Of a stretch of DNA of 26,506 bases, positions 8,463 to 18,656 are shown piece by piece. A model generated the notes under the pieces. The model was given only the letters and a program-made list of their open reading frames with translations. It was not told where the DNA came from and searched no databases. Position 1 is the first letter of the stretch, and each line of letters begins with the position of its first letter. This DNA comes from a bacterium (GTDB lineage Bacteria; JAMOTN01), in assembly GCA_027062325.1 (NCBI GenBank), contig JAMOTN010000052.1, positions 1 through 26,506 on the forward strand, read 5' to 3'. The translations under genes and the position numbers were made by a program.

Positions 8463-11114
8463 ATGGAGCTTGAAAAGAGTTATGATCATAAAAAGGTTGA
8501 AGTGAAATGGGTCGAATATTGGGAAGAGAAAAAACTATCCACTCCAGAAGTTGCATCTAAATTGGTACCACAAAATGGAGAACGTTTTTGCATAGTTATA
8601 CCCCCTCCAAATGTAACAGGGGTTCTACACATTGGACACGCACTCAACACAACGCTTCAAGATATACTAGTACGTTTTAAAAGGATGCAGGGTTTTAAAA
8701 CACTCTGGATTCCCGGAACTGACCATGCAGGGATAGCCACTCAAAATGTGGTTGAGAGAGAGTTATTGAAAGAAGGAAAGAAAAAGGAGGATCTTGGTAG
8801 GGAAGAATTTTTGAAGCGTGTTTGGAAATGGAAAGAGGAAAAGGGTGGCACCATAATAAAACAACTCAAAGCTCTTGGAGCAAGCTGCGACTGGACTCGC
8901 GAGCGCTTTACAATGTCTGAAAATCTTTCTCGGGCTGTAAGAAAAGTTTTCGCCACCCTTTATAAAAAGGGACTCATATACAAAGGTAAATATATGGTCA
9001 ACTGGTGTCCTCGCTGCAAAACTGCCCTAGCAAATGACGAAGTAGAACACCTCGAGGAAAAGGGAAAACTCTGGTATATAAAATATCCGCTTGAAGATGG
9101 TTCAGGATATGTTGTTGTCGCAACTACACGTCCAGAAACCATGCTTGGAGATACAGCAGTTGCAGTCAATCCAAACGATGAGAGATACTCTCACCTTGTA
9201 GGTAAATTTGTGATCCTCCCCATAATGAACCGTAAAATACCTGTAATCGCAGATGAATTCGTAGATCCAGAATTTGGTACAGGCGTTGTCAAAATAACTC
9301 CTGCACACGATCCAGCTGATTATGAAGCAGGAATAAAGCATGGTTTAGATTTCATCCAAGTCATAGACGAAAATGGAATTATGACAGAGGAAGCAGGGGA
9401 GTTTGCAGGACTCGATAGATACGAAGCGCGTCAAAAGATCGTAGAGCGTCTTGAAAAGGAAGGTCTAATTGAAAAGATCGAAGATTACACCCACGCAGTA
9501 GGCACATGTTATAGATGCAGCACAGTCATAGAGCCGCTTGTCTCCGATCAATGGTTTGTCAAGATGAAGCCACTTGCAGAGAAAGCCATGGAAGCTGTAA
9601 AAAGCGGCAAAATTAAGTTTATCCCGGAGCACTGGGAAAATCTTTACTTCTCTTGGCTTGAGAATATACGCGATTGGTGTATATCGCGTCAAATTTGGTG
9701 GGGACATCGAATCCCCGTCTGGTACTGTCAAGAATGCGGACATTTGAATGTAGCAGAGGAAGATCCAAAGACTTGTGAGAAGTGTGGTAGCTCCAATTTG
9801 GTGCAAGACGATGATGTCCTTGATACATGGTTTTCTTCAGCTCTTTGGCCCTTTTCCACACTTGGATGGCCCGACGAAACAGAGGACCTGAAAGAGTATT
9901 ACCCAACAGATGTTCTCGTAACTGGGTTTGACATCATATATTTCTGGGTTGCCAGAATGATCATGATGGGACTTGAGTTCATGAAAAAAGAGCCCTTCAA
10001 ATATGTTTACCTTCATGCACTAGTTCGCGATGAGTATGGTCGTAAAATGAGCAAATCCTTGGGAAATGCTGTGGATCCACTTGAGATAATCGAAACACAT
10101 GGAGCAGATGCACTTCGTTTCACTCTAGCAGCTCTTGCTATGCAGGGGAGAGACATATTGTTCGCAAAGTCACGTCTTGACGGATACAGAACCTTTCTTA
10201 ACAAAATATGGAATGCAACTAGATTTGTCTTGATAAGGACTGAAGGATATAAACTACACTTTGAAGGAGATATAATCGATTATTTGAACTCTGCAAATCT
10301 AGCTCCAGAAGATAGATGGATACTGAAAGAGCTTGAAAATACTATTAAAAAGGTAACTCAAGACTTGGAAGATTTCCGCTTTGCCCAAGCTGCAAATGCA
10401 ATATACTCATTTTTCTGGGACAAATTCTGTGATTGGTACATAGAATTCTCTAAACTCAGAGAAGACAACGATGCCAAATTAGTACTACTCTTTGTACTTG
10501 CTAGCTCACTTAAGGTACTTCACCCATTCATTCCTTTTATTACTGAAGAGTTATGGCATTATCTTCCAGAGTTTTTAAAGGATCAGAAAGACTTGATAGT
10601 ATCAAGTTGGCCAAAATTTGAGTTTTCTTTTGAAAGTGCTAAGGAGATTGAAGCCGTGATAGAGCTTATAAAGAGCATTAGAACCGCTAGAAGCATTGTG
10701 CAACTCAAACCAAAAGATATCGTTGACGTATTCGTAGAAGTTGAAGAGGGAGATGGGAGATTATTGGAGTTATTCTTTATGGAGAAAGACAAAACCTTAA
10801 AGATGGCAAAGGCAAATCTAAAACGCGGTAAGCCAACAGGAAAATTTGCTGCAAACCCATTTACTTTTGAAGGAACAGTTGTCCAAGTACATTTGGCTCT
10901 TCCAGAAGGCTTTGACACAGCAAGCGTTGTAAAACGTCTTGAAAAGAGATTAAAAGAGGTTGAGAATAATATAAAGAGGAGTGAAGGAAAACTTGCTAAC
11001 GAGAACTTTGTTAAAAAAGCACCTCCATTGGTTGTGGAAAAGGAAAAAACTAAGCTAGAGGAGCTGAAAGCCGAGAAAGAACAACTTGAAAAGGTGTTGG
11101 CAGGGTTGAGATAA
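8463..11114 (+). CDS. valS: valyl-tRNA synthetase
   Basis: This class I synthetase charges tRNA(Val) with valine in the cytoplasm. The 883 residues cover all domains: PPPNVTGVLHIGHA with the HIGH motif (56-59), the CP1 editing domain with TTRPETMLGDTAVAV and GTGVVKITPAHDP, zinc-knuckle cysteine pairs (CPRC; CQEC and CEKC), WCISRQIWWGHRIPVW, and KMSKS at 528-532. The anticodon-binding helical domain follows, and a C-terminal lysine/glutamate coiled coil (from about residue 820) matches the tRNA-binding arm of bacterial ValRS. ATG 8463 has GGAGGG at 8451-8456. The gene lies 54 bases after the GrpE-like gene with no obvious terminator between, and ends before a strong hairpin. Nothing looks broken. 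Confidence 0.98.
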   Translation: MELEKSYDHKKVEVKWVEYWEEKKLSTPEVASKLVPQNGERFCIVIPPPNVTGVLHIGHALNTTLQDILVRFKRMQGFKTLWIPGTDHAGIATQNVVERELLKEGKKKEDLGREEFLKRVWKWKEEKGGTIIKQLKALGASCDWTRERFTMSENLSRAVRKVFATLYKKGLIYKGKYMVNWCPRCKTALANDEVEHLEEKGKLWYIKYPLEDGSGYVVVATTRPETMLGDTAVAVNPNDERYSHLVGKFVILPIMNRKIPVIADEFVDPEFGTGVVKITPAHDPADYEAGIKHGLDFIQVIDENGIMTEEAGEFAGLDRYEARQKIVERLEKEGLIEKIEDYTHAVGTCYRCSTVIEPLVSDQWFVKMKPLAEKAMEAVKSGKIKFIPEHWENLYFSWLENIRDWCISRQIWWGHRIPVWYCQECGHLNVAEEDPKTCEKCGSSNLVQDDDVLDTWFSSALWPFSTLGWPDETEDLKEYYPTDVLVTGFDIIYFWVARMIMMGLEFMKKEPFKYVYLHALVRDEYGRKMSKSLGNAVDPLEIIETHGADALRFTLAALAMQGRDILFAKSRLDGYRTFLNKIWNATRFVLIRTEGYKLHFEGDIIDYLNSANLAPEDRWILKELENTIKKVTQDLEDFRFAQAANAIYSFFWDKFCDWYIEFSKLREDNDAKLVLLFVLASSLKVLHPFIPFITEELWHYLPEFLKDQKDLIVSSWPKFEFSFESAKEIEAVIELIKSIRTARSIVQLKPKDIVDVFVEVEEGDGRLLELFFMEKDKTLKMAKANLKRGKPTGKFAANPFTFEGTVVQVHLALPEGFDTASVVKRLEKRLKEVENNIKRSEGKLANENFVKKAPPLVVEKEKTKLEELKAEKEQLEKVLAGLR

Positions 11115-11160
11115 CTCGTTGAAAATAACCACAAAATTGATAGCATAAGTGTAAAAATTT

Positions 11161-11189
11161 GGGGGAGCTGAGGTTAATCAAGCTCCCCC
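11161..11189. terminator. bidirectional rho-independent terminator
   Basis: A perfect 9-bp stem GGGGGAGCT/AGCTCCCCC with an 11-base loop lies between the convergent ends of valS and the exported-protein gene. On the + strand it is followed by TTCTTT, and on the minus strand by AAATTTTTAC, so it can stop transcripts from both sides. Confidence 0.85.
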
Positions 11190-11221
11190 TTCTTTAATTC
11201 TTAGCAAATTTCATTCACTTT

Positions 11222-12532
11222 CTACTTACTCACTTTAAACTCAACAGGTACCGTAATTTCCTTTTTCGCACCAGAAAGCAACATCACTTTAAACTCAACT
11301 GTATCGCGGTAATCCCCTCTGCTAAGCTTGTATTTTACCTCTTCTCCATTCACCTTAACAGATGTAACATTCCATCCTTTAGGATGCGAAACACTCACCT
11401 TAAAATCAATAACTCTTTTTCCCGCATTAACCTCCAAATTTTCCAAATAAGAGGCACTAAATTTTATATCCATCTTCTTAATCTTCTCATAATAGCGATT
11501 TTCTGCAGAATAAAGCTTTATCTCAACTCCTTTAACATTATCAACACTAATTGTCCCTATCTTACCAGAACTGTTCATAAATACAGATTTATAATTTGGA
11601 ATACCACTGGGAGATGTGAAATCTACAACGTAACAATCAGCCTTAGGAACGCGAACCCTTGATTTAAACTCAAAAGTCTCCGTTGGATTTAAACTAGTAG
11701 CCACACCATCCACATTTAGGTAGAAACTCATATACCTATTAGTAATTTCAAAACCATCAAGGGGATAATTTATAAACTTTACAGAATGCGGCTTTAAATT
11801 TAAATCACCAAGGTAATACTCACTTACATAAGCATTTTCAAAAGATTGGGCTATAGATTTTGCAGATTTACTCATACTCAAACTCTTTGCGCGTGTAAAT
11901 GGAATATTAAAACGCTCATTTGCTCCCTCAACATAGTAAAATTTCCCCTTCAATAGTAAATCCGAATCGTTCTTAACTACAAATTCAAATCGCGGCGTCA
12001 TATTTCCTTTTTTCATGAATAAGTAAAGTTTGGGGCTAATGCTGTACATTCCTGTTTTCTCTACTAAAAAACATTCCGCACTTCCACGAAGACTCATCAC
12101 ATCTCCCTTTAGCACCTTAACAACCATTGAAAAATCTTTCGGTACCATCAACTCATACCTAGTCCACGAATTGTCACTACCCTCCTCTATTGGTTTAACA
12201 CTCAAAACCCCATCTCTTAAATCGTAATCATCCACATCCAAACTTTTTACACGCTTCCCAGCAATCAGCAAACTCTGATTAAACTCCAATTTGAACTTTG
12301 TCTCTTTAAAAGCAACCTCTTCAATTCTTCCCTTCAAAACTCTTATATCAACCCTCGCAGGCTCTCCCCATAACCACCGCAAATCACCACTTCCCCTAAC
12401 TTTCACATGCAAAAAGACGTAAGAAACTCCTCCTATCGACTTAAAACTAATATCCTGATCTAACCACTTTGCATCCAAACTCAAAAAAAGCATCACAACC
12501 AACAAAACAACCGACTTAAATCTCCTGATCAT
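11222..12532 (-). CDS. exported protein of unknown function
   Basis: The product (about 436 residues) begins with a clear signal peptide: MIRRFK, a hydrophobic core VVLLVVMLFLSL, then a likely cleavage after DA. The rest is rich in beta-strand-like alternation with no membrane span, so it is probably secreted or periplasmic. The C-terminal 150 residues (ending in repeated strands of the FKV type) vaguely recall the DUF4139 layout, but I cannot confirm that. No catalytic motif is visible. GTG at 12541 and ATG at 12538 are possible starts, but GAGGAG just upstream gives 8-base spacing to ATG 12532, which also gives the cleanest signal peptide. The start region overlaps or abuts the pcm stop, so it is translated with pcm as the last gene of the ftcD-pcm run. 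Confidence 0.7.
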   Translation of the reverse strand: MIRRFKSVVLLVVMLFLSLDAKWLDQDISFKSIGGVSYVFLHVKVRGSGDLRWLWGEPARVDIRVLKGRIEEVAFKETKFKLEFNQSLLIAGKRVKSLDVDDYDLRDGVLSVKPIEEGSDNSWTRYELMVPKDFSMVVKVLKGDVMSLRGSAECFLVEKTGMYSISPKLYLFMKKGNMTPRFEFVVKNDSDLLLKGKFYYVEGANERFNIPFTRAKSLSMSKSAKSIAQSFENAYVSEYYLGDLNLKPHSVKFINYPLDGFEITNRYMSFYLNVDGVATSLNPTETFEFKSRVRVPKADCYVVDFTSPSGIPNYKSVFMNSSGKIGTISVDNVKGVEIKLYSAENRYYEKIKKMDIKFSASYLENLEVNAGKRVIDFKVSVSHPKGWNVTSVKVNGEEVKYKLSRGDYRDTVEFKVMLLSGAKKEITVPVEFKVSK

Positions 12533-12537
12533 ACCCA

Positions 12538-13191
12538 TCACTCCTCATCTTTCCAGGCATAACCTCCCTTCATTGGAACAAAAGCACATGAAAGCAAACG
12601 CCTAGTATACACCTTATCTTCCCTTTTTTCAGCTAGCACCAAATCTTGAAAGTAACGTCCTCCTATCGGATAAACTGCCTTACCTCCAACCTTTAAAGCT
12701 TTAAAAAGATTACGTGGATAATACATCAACGAACAGGCAACAATTATTGCATCAAAACTTTCATCTTTAAAAGGAGCATTTGCATCACCGACAACTTGAA
12801 AAACCTCATAACCCAACTTTTCAAAAACATCACGTGCTCGGAAGGCAAGTTCTGGAATAAACTCAACCGAATAAACATGACAACCTAATTCAGCCAAAAT
12901 TGCTGCTTGGTAACCAGATCCCGTCCCCACATCAAGCACCATATCTCCTGCTTTTGCATCAACAGCCTGGGTCATAAAAGCAACAAGAGACGGCTGAGAA
13001 ATAGTTTGATCAAAGCCAATTGGAAGCGGTCTGTCCTCATACGCGTAAACTCTCATCCTCTCAGGTACAAATTCATGACGTGGAACTTTCTTGAAAACCT
13101 CTGCATACATCTTTCTAATTCCACGCGGTACAATGGACCACTCAACTAATTTTTCCGCCTCACTTCGCCAATCAAACTCCATAGCCCCCAC
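12538..13191 (-). CDS. pcm: protein-L-isoaspartate O-methyltransferase
   Basis: This enzyme methylates isoaspartyl residues in aged proteins using S-adenosylmethionine, starting their repair. Family motifs appear in order: VPRHEFVP, YEDRPLPIGFDQTISQP (substrate site), VLDVGTGSGYQAAILAELG (SAM motif I), VYSVEFIPELA (post I), and DAIIVACSL with LKVGGKAVYPIG. The size of about 217 residues is typical. A TTG at 13218 opens the frame but lacks a good ribosome site. GTG at 13191 has GAGGTG six bases before it and is preferred; ATG 13182 is a further option. The gene follows ftcD after about 70 bases and its stop touches the exported-protein gene. Protein repair would suit a thermophile, where isoaspartate forms quickly. 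Confidence 0.92.
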   Translation of the reverse strand: MGAMEFDWRSEAEKLVEWSIVPRGIRKMYAEVFKKVPRHEFVPERMRVYAYEDRPLPIGFDQTISQPSLVAFMTQAVDAKAGDMVLDVGTGSGYQAAILAELGCHVYSVEFIPELAFRARDVFEKLGYEVFQVVGDANAPFKDESFDAIIVACSLMYYPRNLFKALKVGGKAVYPIGGRYFQDLVLAEKREDKVYTRRLLSCAFVPMKGGYAWKDEE

Positions 13192-13263
13192 ACATAACAC
13201 CTCACAATTCTCATTCAAACAAAACGCACTTCCACTTATCCCTTAATCTAAGGTCTTCCCAAG

Positions 13264-14163
13264 CTAATACCACCTCCTCAGTATCCCATATTCTAAAACC
13301 CTCTCTTTAGCAAGATCTCCCATTAAGTAGTAATTGAACACATCTACAACAGCCTCTGTAGGTATGCAACCTATAATTTCTGTAGAATGTACATCCACTC
13401 CCCATCGTCTAGCCTCCATCTTCACAAGCTCAAAAACTCTATAGATAGCATTTCTCCTGTAGTCTAAAATGTTCATAGTAACTTGAACAATTCCCTTGCT
13501 CTTCAACTCAACCCCTAAAGCTTTGACATATCCTAAACCACCACTTGAGGCACGCACTGCACGAGCAATTCTTTTAGCAATAGTAAGATCATCTGTTTTA
13601 AGATTAACGTTGAAAGCCACCAGAAAATCACGCACTCCAACAACTGTAGCTCCAGCAGTAGGATGAGGTACATTTGGACCAAAATCTGGCTTCCATGCAG
13701 GATCTTTCATCTTTTGGGCAAGTCCCTCAAACTGTCCTCGCCTTATAGAAGCAAGATCAACTCGCCAACCGTGTTCAGCAGCCTCTCCATACAGGTAAAC
13801 GGGAAGCTCAAATTTAGCAGCAATTTGACGGGCTACATCTCGCGCAATCTCAATCGCCTCTTCAAAAGTTGCATCAAATAATGGAATTATTGGTATCACA
13901 TCCACAGCCCCAATTCTCGGATGTACTCCCTCATGTTCATTCAAGTCAATTCGTTTAACCGCCACTCCAACAGCAGCAATAATCGCTTTTTTTATACCGT
14001 CTGCATCCCCAACAGCTGTGTAAACACTCCTATTGTGATCTGGATCTGCCGAGTAGTCTATTAAGCTTACGCCATCAATTTTAAAAGCATCTCTCAACTC
14101 ATCCAAAACTTCTTTTCTCCTTCCTTCGCTAAAGTTTGGAACAGTCTCAAACAACTTGAGCAT
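13264..14163 (-). CDS. ftcD: glutamate formiminotransferase
   Basis: This enzyme moves the formimino group of formiminoglutamate, from histidine breakdown, to tetrahydrofolate. The N-terminal VPNFSEGRR, DHNRSVYT, then NEHEGVHPRIGAVDVIP and PHPTAGATVVGVRDFLVAFNV are typical of the transferase domain. The size (299 residues) fits a free-standing transferase without the cyclodeaminase domain found in the fused animal enzyme. The frame extends to TTG 14178, but ATG 14163 has GGAGGTG at 14171-14177 with 7 bases spacing and aligns with the family start (MLKLFETVPNFSEG). It lies just after a terminator and is probably the first gene of the ftcD-pcm-exported unit. No other histidine degradation gene is in the window. 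Confidence 0.95.
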   Translation of the reverse strand: MLKLFETVPNFSEGRRKEVLDELRDAFKIDGVSLIDYSADPDHNRSVYTAVGDADGIKKAIIAAVGVAVKRIDLNEHEGVHPRIGAVDVIPIIPLFDATFEEAIEIARDVARQIAAKFELPVYLYGEAAEHGWRVDLASIRRGQFEGLAQKMKDPAWKPDFGPNVPHPTAGATVVGVRDFLVAFNVNLKTDDLTIAKRIARAVRASSGGLGYVKALGVELKSKGIVQVTMNILDYRRNAIYRVFELVKMEARRWGVDVHSTEIIGCIPTEAVVDVFNYYLMGDLAKERVLEYGILRRWY

Positions 14164-14200
14164 ACAACACACCTCCAAGTTTGCAAAACAATAAAATTAA

Positions 14201-14222
14201 AGGGGCCCTTAAAAGAGCCCCT
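14201..14222 (-). terminator. rho-independent terminator after the chemoreceptor gene
   Basis: AGGGGC/GCCCCT forms a 6-bp GC-rich stem around a 10-base loop, followed on the minus strand by TTTAATTTTATTG. It lies between the end of the chemoreceptor gene (14290) and the ftcD start. Only about 37 bases separate it from ftcD, so the ftcD promoter must overlap it or the terminator is leaky. Confidence 0.75.
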
Positions 14223-14289
14223 CAAGTCTCATCTCAATAAATTCCATTCCAATCTTTGCAAAGTAACCCTTTCTACCTTCCTACTAGCA

Positions 14290-15912
14290 TTAAAGTTTAA
14301 ACTTATCAATATTTCTTCCAAGAACATTTGTCGCCTCAACAAGTTTATCCGTAACCTCTTTAAGATTTCCACTCTCTTGATTTACATCCCTTATAGCCTT
14401 AACAACACCATCAACTCTCCCTTCAATTTCAACATTAGTTGCACTCAATTCTTCAACAGCCGCAGCAATTTCAGAAACCTTATCGTAAAGTTTCTGAGCT
14501 TCTGTATCTATTATCTTCAAGAACTCTATAATCTCATTGATTTTCTCTTGCCCTTCATCTGCCTTTTTAACACTCTCTGTTCCTCTCTCAACCGCATTGG
14601 CAATAGCTTCTTGAATCGAATTAACCATACCAGCAATCTCCTGAGCAGACTCAACACTTCTTATAGCAAGCTTTCTAATCTCCTCTGCAACAACTGCAAA
14701 CCCTTGACCAAGCTCTCCTGCGCGAGCCGCCTCAATTGCCGCATTCAAAGCAAGAAGATCTGTCTGATTTGCAATATCTTCAACAACCTTTAATATCTTT
14801 CCTATCTCCTTACTCCTGTCTTCAAGTTTCTTCAACTCACCAAATGTTTCATTCAAAGTTCCCACCATATCCTCTATAACCTGACGGCCCTTTTCACCCA
14901 TCTCTTTACCTGCACTTGTCTTCTCACGAGTAAGCTCTGCCCCTTCTCTAACAATCGTTCCACTTGACGCAACAAGTTTTATAGCCTCTACGTTATCCTG
15001 AAGCGACAACCTAATCGAGTCAACATTAATCGTAACTTGAGATACTCCATCCGTAATTGTAGAAACCATACCTTTCAGAGAATCAGTTATAGAGCTCAAA
15101 CTCACAGTCAACTCAAGTAGTTCCTTAACAACCCCTTTAATTTGACTAGCAAACTTTTGGAACGAAGCAGCAACTTTTCCTATCTCATCTTTTCGCTTTA
15201 TAATCACAGTTGGAATCTTCACTGACAAATCTCTCTTCTTTGCTGCCTCCTCAACTATAGAAGCAGTCCTCCTAAGCGGCATTATAACTAGCGTAGTCAC
15301 AAACCACACAACCACCCCAAACACTATTAAACTGCTCACCAATAAAGTCACTTGCATCTCCTCTATTTTCTTCAACTTTTTCTCATACTCCTTCTGGTGC
15401 TCCACAACAACATCATTCATAAGCTTCAAAAGATAGACGTTATTATTGAGCACATAATCAACATCATATTTGCTACTCCTACCCGCTACAACATCATTTA
15501 TTATCTTTTCAAATCTTCTTAGCTCCGCCAAGGCTTTTGCAATTCTTTCACGCACCTTAGGATACTCAACCGGAGGTATTTTCTTTTTCTTCGTTAAATT
15601 TAAATCAAGATACACATCCCCTCCACTTAACAACGAGTTTGCCGTCGTAGTAAGTAATTTTAACGTTTTTAGCAGCTGCTCAGCTTTTTTCTGAATCTCC
15701 GCTGTTGCTTCACCTTCACTTCTTGCTTTAAGCAAAAGCAACAACTCTTTGCTCATTTTCTGAGTAAGCATTCTTTGCCTTCCTTCAAGATTTATGTACA
15801 AACCATCGTTGGCAATTTCGTGTAATCCTCTAAACAACCCCCACACACTTACACCAAAGAACAACAAAATTACCACTATACCCGCATAAATAACCGTTCC
15901 AACACTCCTCAC
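14290..15912 (-). CDS. methyl-accepting chemotaxis protein with PilJ-like sensor
   Basis: This is a membrane chemoreceptor signalling to a CheA/CheW complex. An N-terminal span lies at about residues 7-26. An external helical domain of about 160 residues follows, opening with [14 protein letters not shown], the hallmark of the PilJ/NarX-like type IV pilus sensor fold. The second span (about 189-212) is followed by a HAMP linker (about 205-260). The cytoplasmic coiled coil has the conserved hairpin tip near 380-425 ([32 protein letters not shown]). The 540-residue size is normal. Two GTG codons occur at 15915 and 15912; GGAGG gives 4 and 7 bases spacing, so 15912 is preferred. The hydF stop TAG touches the first GTG, so hydF and this gene are coupled. 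The ligand is unknown; the context suggests a redox or hydrogen-related cue. Confidence 0.93.
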   Translation of the reverse strand: MRSVGTVIYAGIVVILLFFGVSVWGLFRGLHEIANDGLYINLEGRQRMLTQKMSKELLLLLKARSEGEATAEIQKKAEQLLKTLKLLTTTANSLLSGGDVYLDLNLTKKKKIPPVEYPKVRERIAKALAELRRFEKIINDVVAGRSSKYDVDYVLNNNVYLLKLMNDVVVEHQKEYEKKLKKIEEMQVTLLVSSLIVFGVVVWFVTTLVIMPLRRTASIVEEAAKKRDLSVKIPTVIIKRKDEIGKVAASFQKFASQIKGVVKELLELTVSLSSITDSLKGMVSTITDGVSQVTINVDSIRLSLQDNVEAIKLVASSGTIVREGAELTREKTSAGKEMGEKGRQVIEDMVGTLNETFGELKKLEDRSKEIGKILKVVEDIANQTDLLALNAAIEAARAGELGQGFAVVAEEIRKLAIRSVESAQEIAGMVNSIQEAIANAVERGTESVKKADEGQEKINEIIEFLKIIDTEAQKLYDKVSEIAAAVEELSATNVEIEGRVDGVVKAIRDVNQESGNLKEVTDKLVEATNVLGRNIDKFKL

Positions 15913-15914
15913 CA

Positions 15915-17141
15915 CTATCCCTCCCTCAACTCCATATAAACCTCGTAAGCTGAAGCAAAAGGTTTCAATGCTCTTTCAAATATACCTAAACAATAGGCAA
16001 TAGTCAAACCATAATTAGTTATCGGAACTCCTGCTTCCTTGCATTTTCTAATACGATTCAATATCTGTTTTCTGTTATACATACATCCACCACAGTGTAT
16101 TACCAAAGCGTATTCAGATAAGTTTTCTGGAAAATCAAGCCCCCGAGCAAATTCAAACTCTATTTTTTTCCCTGTGTACTGAACGAGCCAACGAGGAATT
16201 TTTACCGTTCCTATATCATCAGCTATTGGGTGATGCGTACAAGCCTCAGCAATTAAAACTTTATCTCCATCTTTTAAATTTTCAATCGTAAGACACCCTC
16301 GCACAAACTCATCAAGATCCCCTTTAAATCTAGCAAACAATATGGAAAAACTTGTCATAGGTATATCCTCTGGCACATCTGCTGCTACCTTTAAAAACGC
16401 CTGAGAATCTGTAACAACAATTGCAGGCTTTTCTTTGAACAAAGTGAGTGCCCAAGCAAGCTCCCTTTCCTTCACAACGAATGCTGCAGCATCATTATCC
16501 AATAAATCTCTAATTGTCTGAACCTGAGGTAGAATTAGCCTTCCTTTAGGAGCTTCTTTATCAATTGGAACAACTAAAATTGCAAATGAACCAGCAGGCA
16601 CTAAATCACCTATTATAGTATGCTCCAGCAAATCTTTAGGAGCCACATCAATTATCACCTGCTTCAATTCCTCAATTCCTTCCCTTTTCAAAGCAGAGGC
16701 GAAAACCACTCTATCAACACACTTCTGCGCTTTTTCTACTACAGTTTCATTCACTTTATTCACATCTATCTTGTTAAAGACTGCAATTATTGGTACAGCT
16801 CGCTTTTTAAATTCCTTGCATAGCTCCTCTTCCCACTCAGTCCATTCACAATCAGTAACTATAAGAGCCAAATCAGTCTTGTCAAATATGCGTTTTGTCT
16901 TTTTTTGCCGCAATTTCCCAACTTCTCCAGTGTCATCAACTCCAGCTGTATCTATGAAAAGAACAGGTCCCAGTGGCAATAGCTCCATCGGCTTATTAAC
17001 AGGATCAGTCGTAGTTCCCGGATAATCAGCAACAATGGATACCGTCTGATTTACAAATGCATTCAAAAGCGAGGATTTGCCAACATTTCTTCGGCCAAAT
17101 ATCCCTATGTGAAGGCGCACACCTTTGGGAGCACTTTTCAC
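15915..17141 (-). CDS. hydF: [FeFe]-hydrogenase maturation GTPase HydF
   Basis: HydF is the scaffold on which the 2Fe subcluster of the [FeFe]-hydrogenase H-cluster is assembled before transfer to HydA. The N-terminal GTPase domain has GRRNVGKSS (16-24), TTT near 43-45, DTAG (64-67) and NKID (123-126). A dimerisation region follows. The C-terminal iron-sulfur domain has CTH at 301-303 and HCGGC at 349-353, matching the CxH...HCxxC ligand pattern of HydF. The 408-residue length is typical. The start is GTG 17141; AGGTGG about 11 bases upstream overlaps the stop of aspA, so the two are coupled. HydG lies further upstream on the same strand, but hydE and hydA are not in the window. Confidence 0.96.
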   Translation of the reverse strand: MKSAPKGVRLHIGIFGRRNVGKSSLLNAFVNQTVSIVADYPGTTTDPVNKPMELLPLGPVLFIDTAGVDDTGEVGKLRQKKTKRIFDKTDLALIVTDCEWTEWEEELCKEFKKRAVPIIAVFNKIDVNKVNETVVEKAQKCVDRVVFASALKREGIEELKQVIIDVAPKDLLEHTIIGDLVPAGSFAILVVPIDKEAPKGRLILPQVQTIRDLLDNDAAAFVVKERELAWALTLFKEKPAIVVTDSQAFLKVAADVPEDIPMTSFSILFARFKGDLDEFVRGCLTIENLKDGDKVLIAEACTHHPIADDIGTVKIPRWLVQYTGKKIEFEFARGLDFPENLSEYALVIHCGGCMYNRKQILNRIRKCKEAGVPITNYGLTIAYCLGIFERALKPFASAYEVYMELREG

Positions 17142-17156
17142 TGTTTACTACACCAC

Positions 17157-18656
17157 CTATTGATCTACCCCAACACTATTCTTTTTATGACCATTTAAAG
17201 CTTTTATTTTCTCCATCTCCTGCTTTGTGAATCCCAACTTACACACCAATTCAGGCGAGGTAAGTCTATTAAACTCTTCTTTAGAAATTCCTCCTATTTC
17301 CAACACTGCTTCTTTTACTGAAATCCCTTTTTCTTGAGCATACTTTGCAACCTCTGTAGCTTTTTCATAACCTAACACTGGAAGTAGAGCCGTCAAAGAA
17401 GCAGTAGAAGCCGCCACATGTCTCCTGCAAACCTCTACATTTGGCTTTATATCTTCCACGCACCTAGTTGCAAATCTCTCAACAGCATTCCTTAATATCA
17501 TTATTCCATCAAGAAGGGCAAAAGCTATCAAAGGCATGAAATTATTTACCTCTAAATTGCCATTGCTAGCTGCCGTGGTAATCAACGAATCGTAAGCTAT
17601 AAACAACCAAGAAGCTTGCATCACCATTTCTGGAATAACGGGATTAACTTTTCCCGGCATAATTGAAGACCCTGCCTGAACCGCTGGGAGCTTTATCTCA
17701 TTTATTCCAGCATCAGGTCCAGAAGCAAGAAATCGTAAATCATTGGCTATTTTTATCAAATTAGCAGCCAACGTCTTGATTATTCCAGATACCTCAACAA
17801 TCCCATCTTGATTAGCAGTTGCCTCTATCAAATTCTCAGCGCGTGCCAGATTCAGCCCTGTCTCTTGGCGCAACTTTTCTATTATCTTGAATATATAGCG
17901 ACGCGGAGCTCCAATTCCAGTTCCAACAGCCGTTCCTCCAATATTTACTACCCGTATCCTTTCAGAGGCCTTAAATATTCTCCAACGATCACGTGCAAGA
18001 GAATCAGCATATATTGAAAATTCACGTCCCAACGTTATTAATACGGCATCTTGGAGATGGGTTCTTGCAACCTTCACAATATCCGCAAACTCCTTTTCCT
18101 TTTTCTGAAATGCTTCCAGTAATCTAACAACCGAATCTTCAAGTTCCTTTAAAAGCCACAAAGTCGCAATTTTCACAGCTGTGGGGAAAACATCATTAGT
18201 TGATTGATGCATATTCACATGCTCCAATGGAGATATATAGTCATAATCACCAGGATTTCTACCCGCCCTTTTTAAAGCCAAGTTAGCTATTACTTCATTC
18301 ACATTCATATTAAAGCTTGTGCCAGCTCCTCCCTGAAGAGGATCTACCACTACTGCATCAATGTATTTCCCCAAAGAAAGTTCACTTGCTGCCTCCTTTA
18401 TATAGTAAGCTTTTTCAGCATCTAAATATCCTAATTCTTCGTTAACCTCCGCAGCAACTTTCTTTATAACCGCCATAGCTCGGATTAAATACGGATTCGG
18501 CCTATAAGGAGTTACCGAAAAATTCATCAAAGCTCTTTGAGTATGTATTCCCCACAAAATTTCCTTTGGCAATTCCAGTTCACCTATTAAATCTTTTTCA
18601 ACTCTTATTTCTTCAAGCTTCTCTCCTAACTCATCTTCCTTTTTAATAAACTCCAA
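17157..18656 (-). CDS. aspA: aspartate ammonia-lyase
   Basis: Aspartase splits L-aspartate into fumarate and ammonia. The fumarase/aspartase superfamily signature GSSIMPGKVNP lies near residues 330-340. GGAGTSFNMNVNEV and HQSTNDVFPTA form the substrate-binding region, and RTHLQDAVLITLGREF is also conserved. The length of about 500 residues includes a short N-terminal extension. GTG 18665 opens the frame, but AGAGGTG places TTG 18656 at 6 bases, so that start is preferred. It sits between hydG and hydF, an arrangement also known from several anaerobes (memory, not checked here). A role in supplying ammonia or nitrogen for the H-cluster dithiomethylamine bridge is possible but unproven; an ordinary amino-acid fermentation role is equally open. 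An extended -10 promoter lies just upstream. Confidence 0.95.
   Translation of the reverse strand: MEFIKKEDELGEKLEEIRVEKDLIGELELPKEILWGIHTQRALMNFSVTPYRPNPYLIRAMAVIKKVAAEVNEELGYLDAEKAYYIKEAASELSLGKYIDAVVVDPLQGGAGTSFNMNVNEVIANLALKRAGRNPGDYDYISPLEHVNMHQSTNDVFPTAVKIATLWLLKELEDSVVRLLEAFQKKEKEFADIVKVARTHLQDAVLITLGREFSIYADSLARDRWRIFKASERIRVVNIGGTAVGTGIGAPRRYIFKIIEKLRQETGLNLARAENLIEATANQDGIVEVSGIIKTLAANLIKIANDLRFLASGPDAGINEIKLPAVQAGSSIMPGKVNPVIPEMVMQASWLFIAYDSLITTAASNGNLEVNNFMPLIAFALLDGIMILRNAVERFATRCVEDIKPNVEVCRRHVAASTASLTALLPVLGYEKATEVAKYAQEKGISVKEAVLEIGGISKEEFNRLTSPELVCKLGFTKQEMEKIKALNGHKKNSVGVDQ

Noticed and set aside
10583-11146. Minus-strand open frame of 187 codons at the 3' end of valS
   Set aside because: Serine/phenylalanine-rich antisense reading of the lysine/glutamate coiled coil of ValRS; no independent support.
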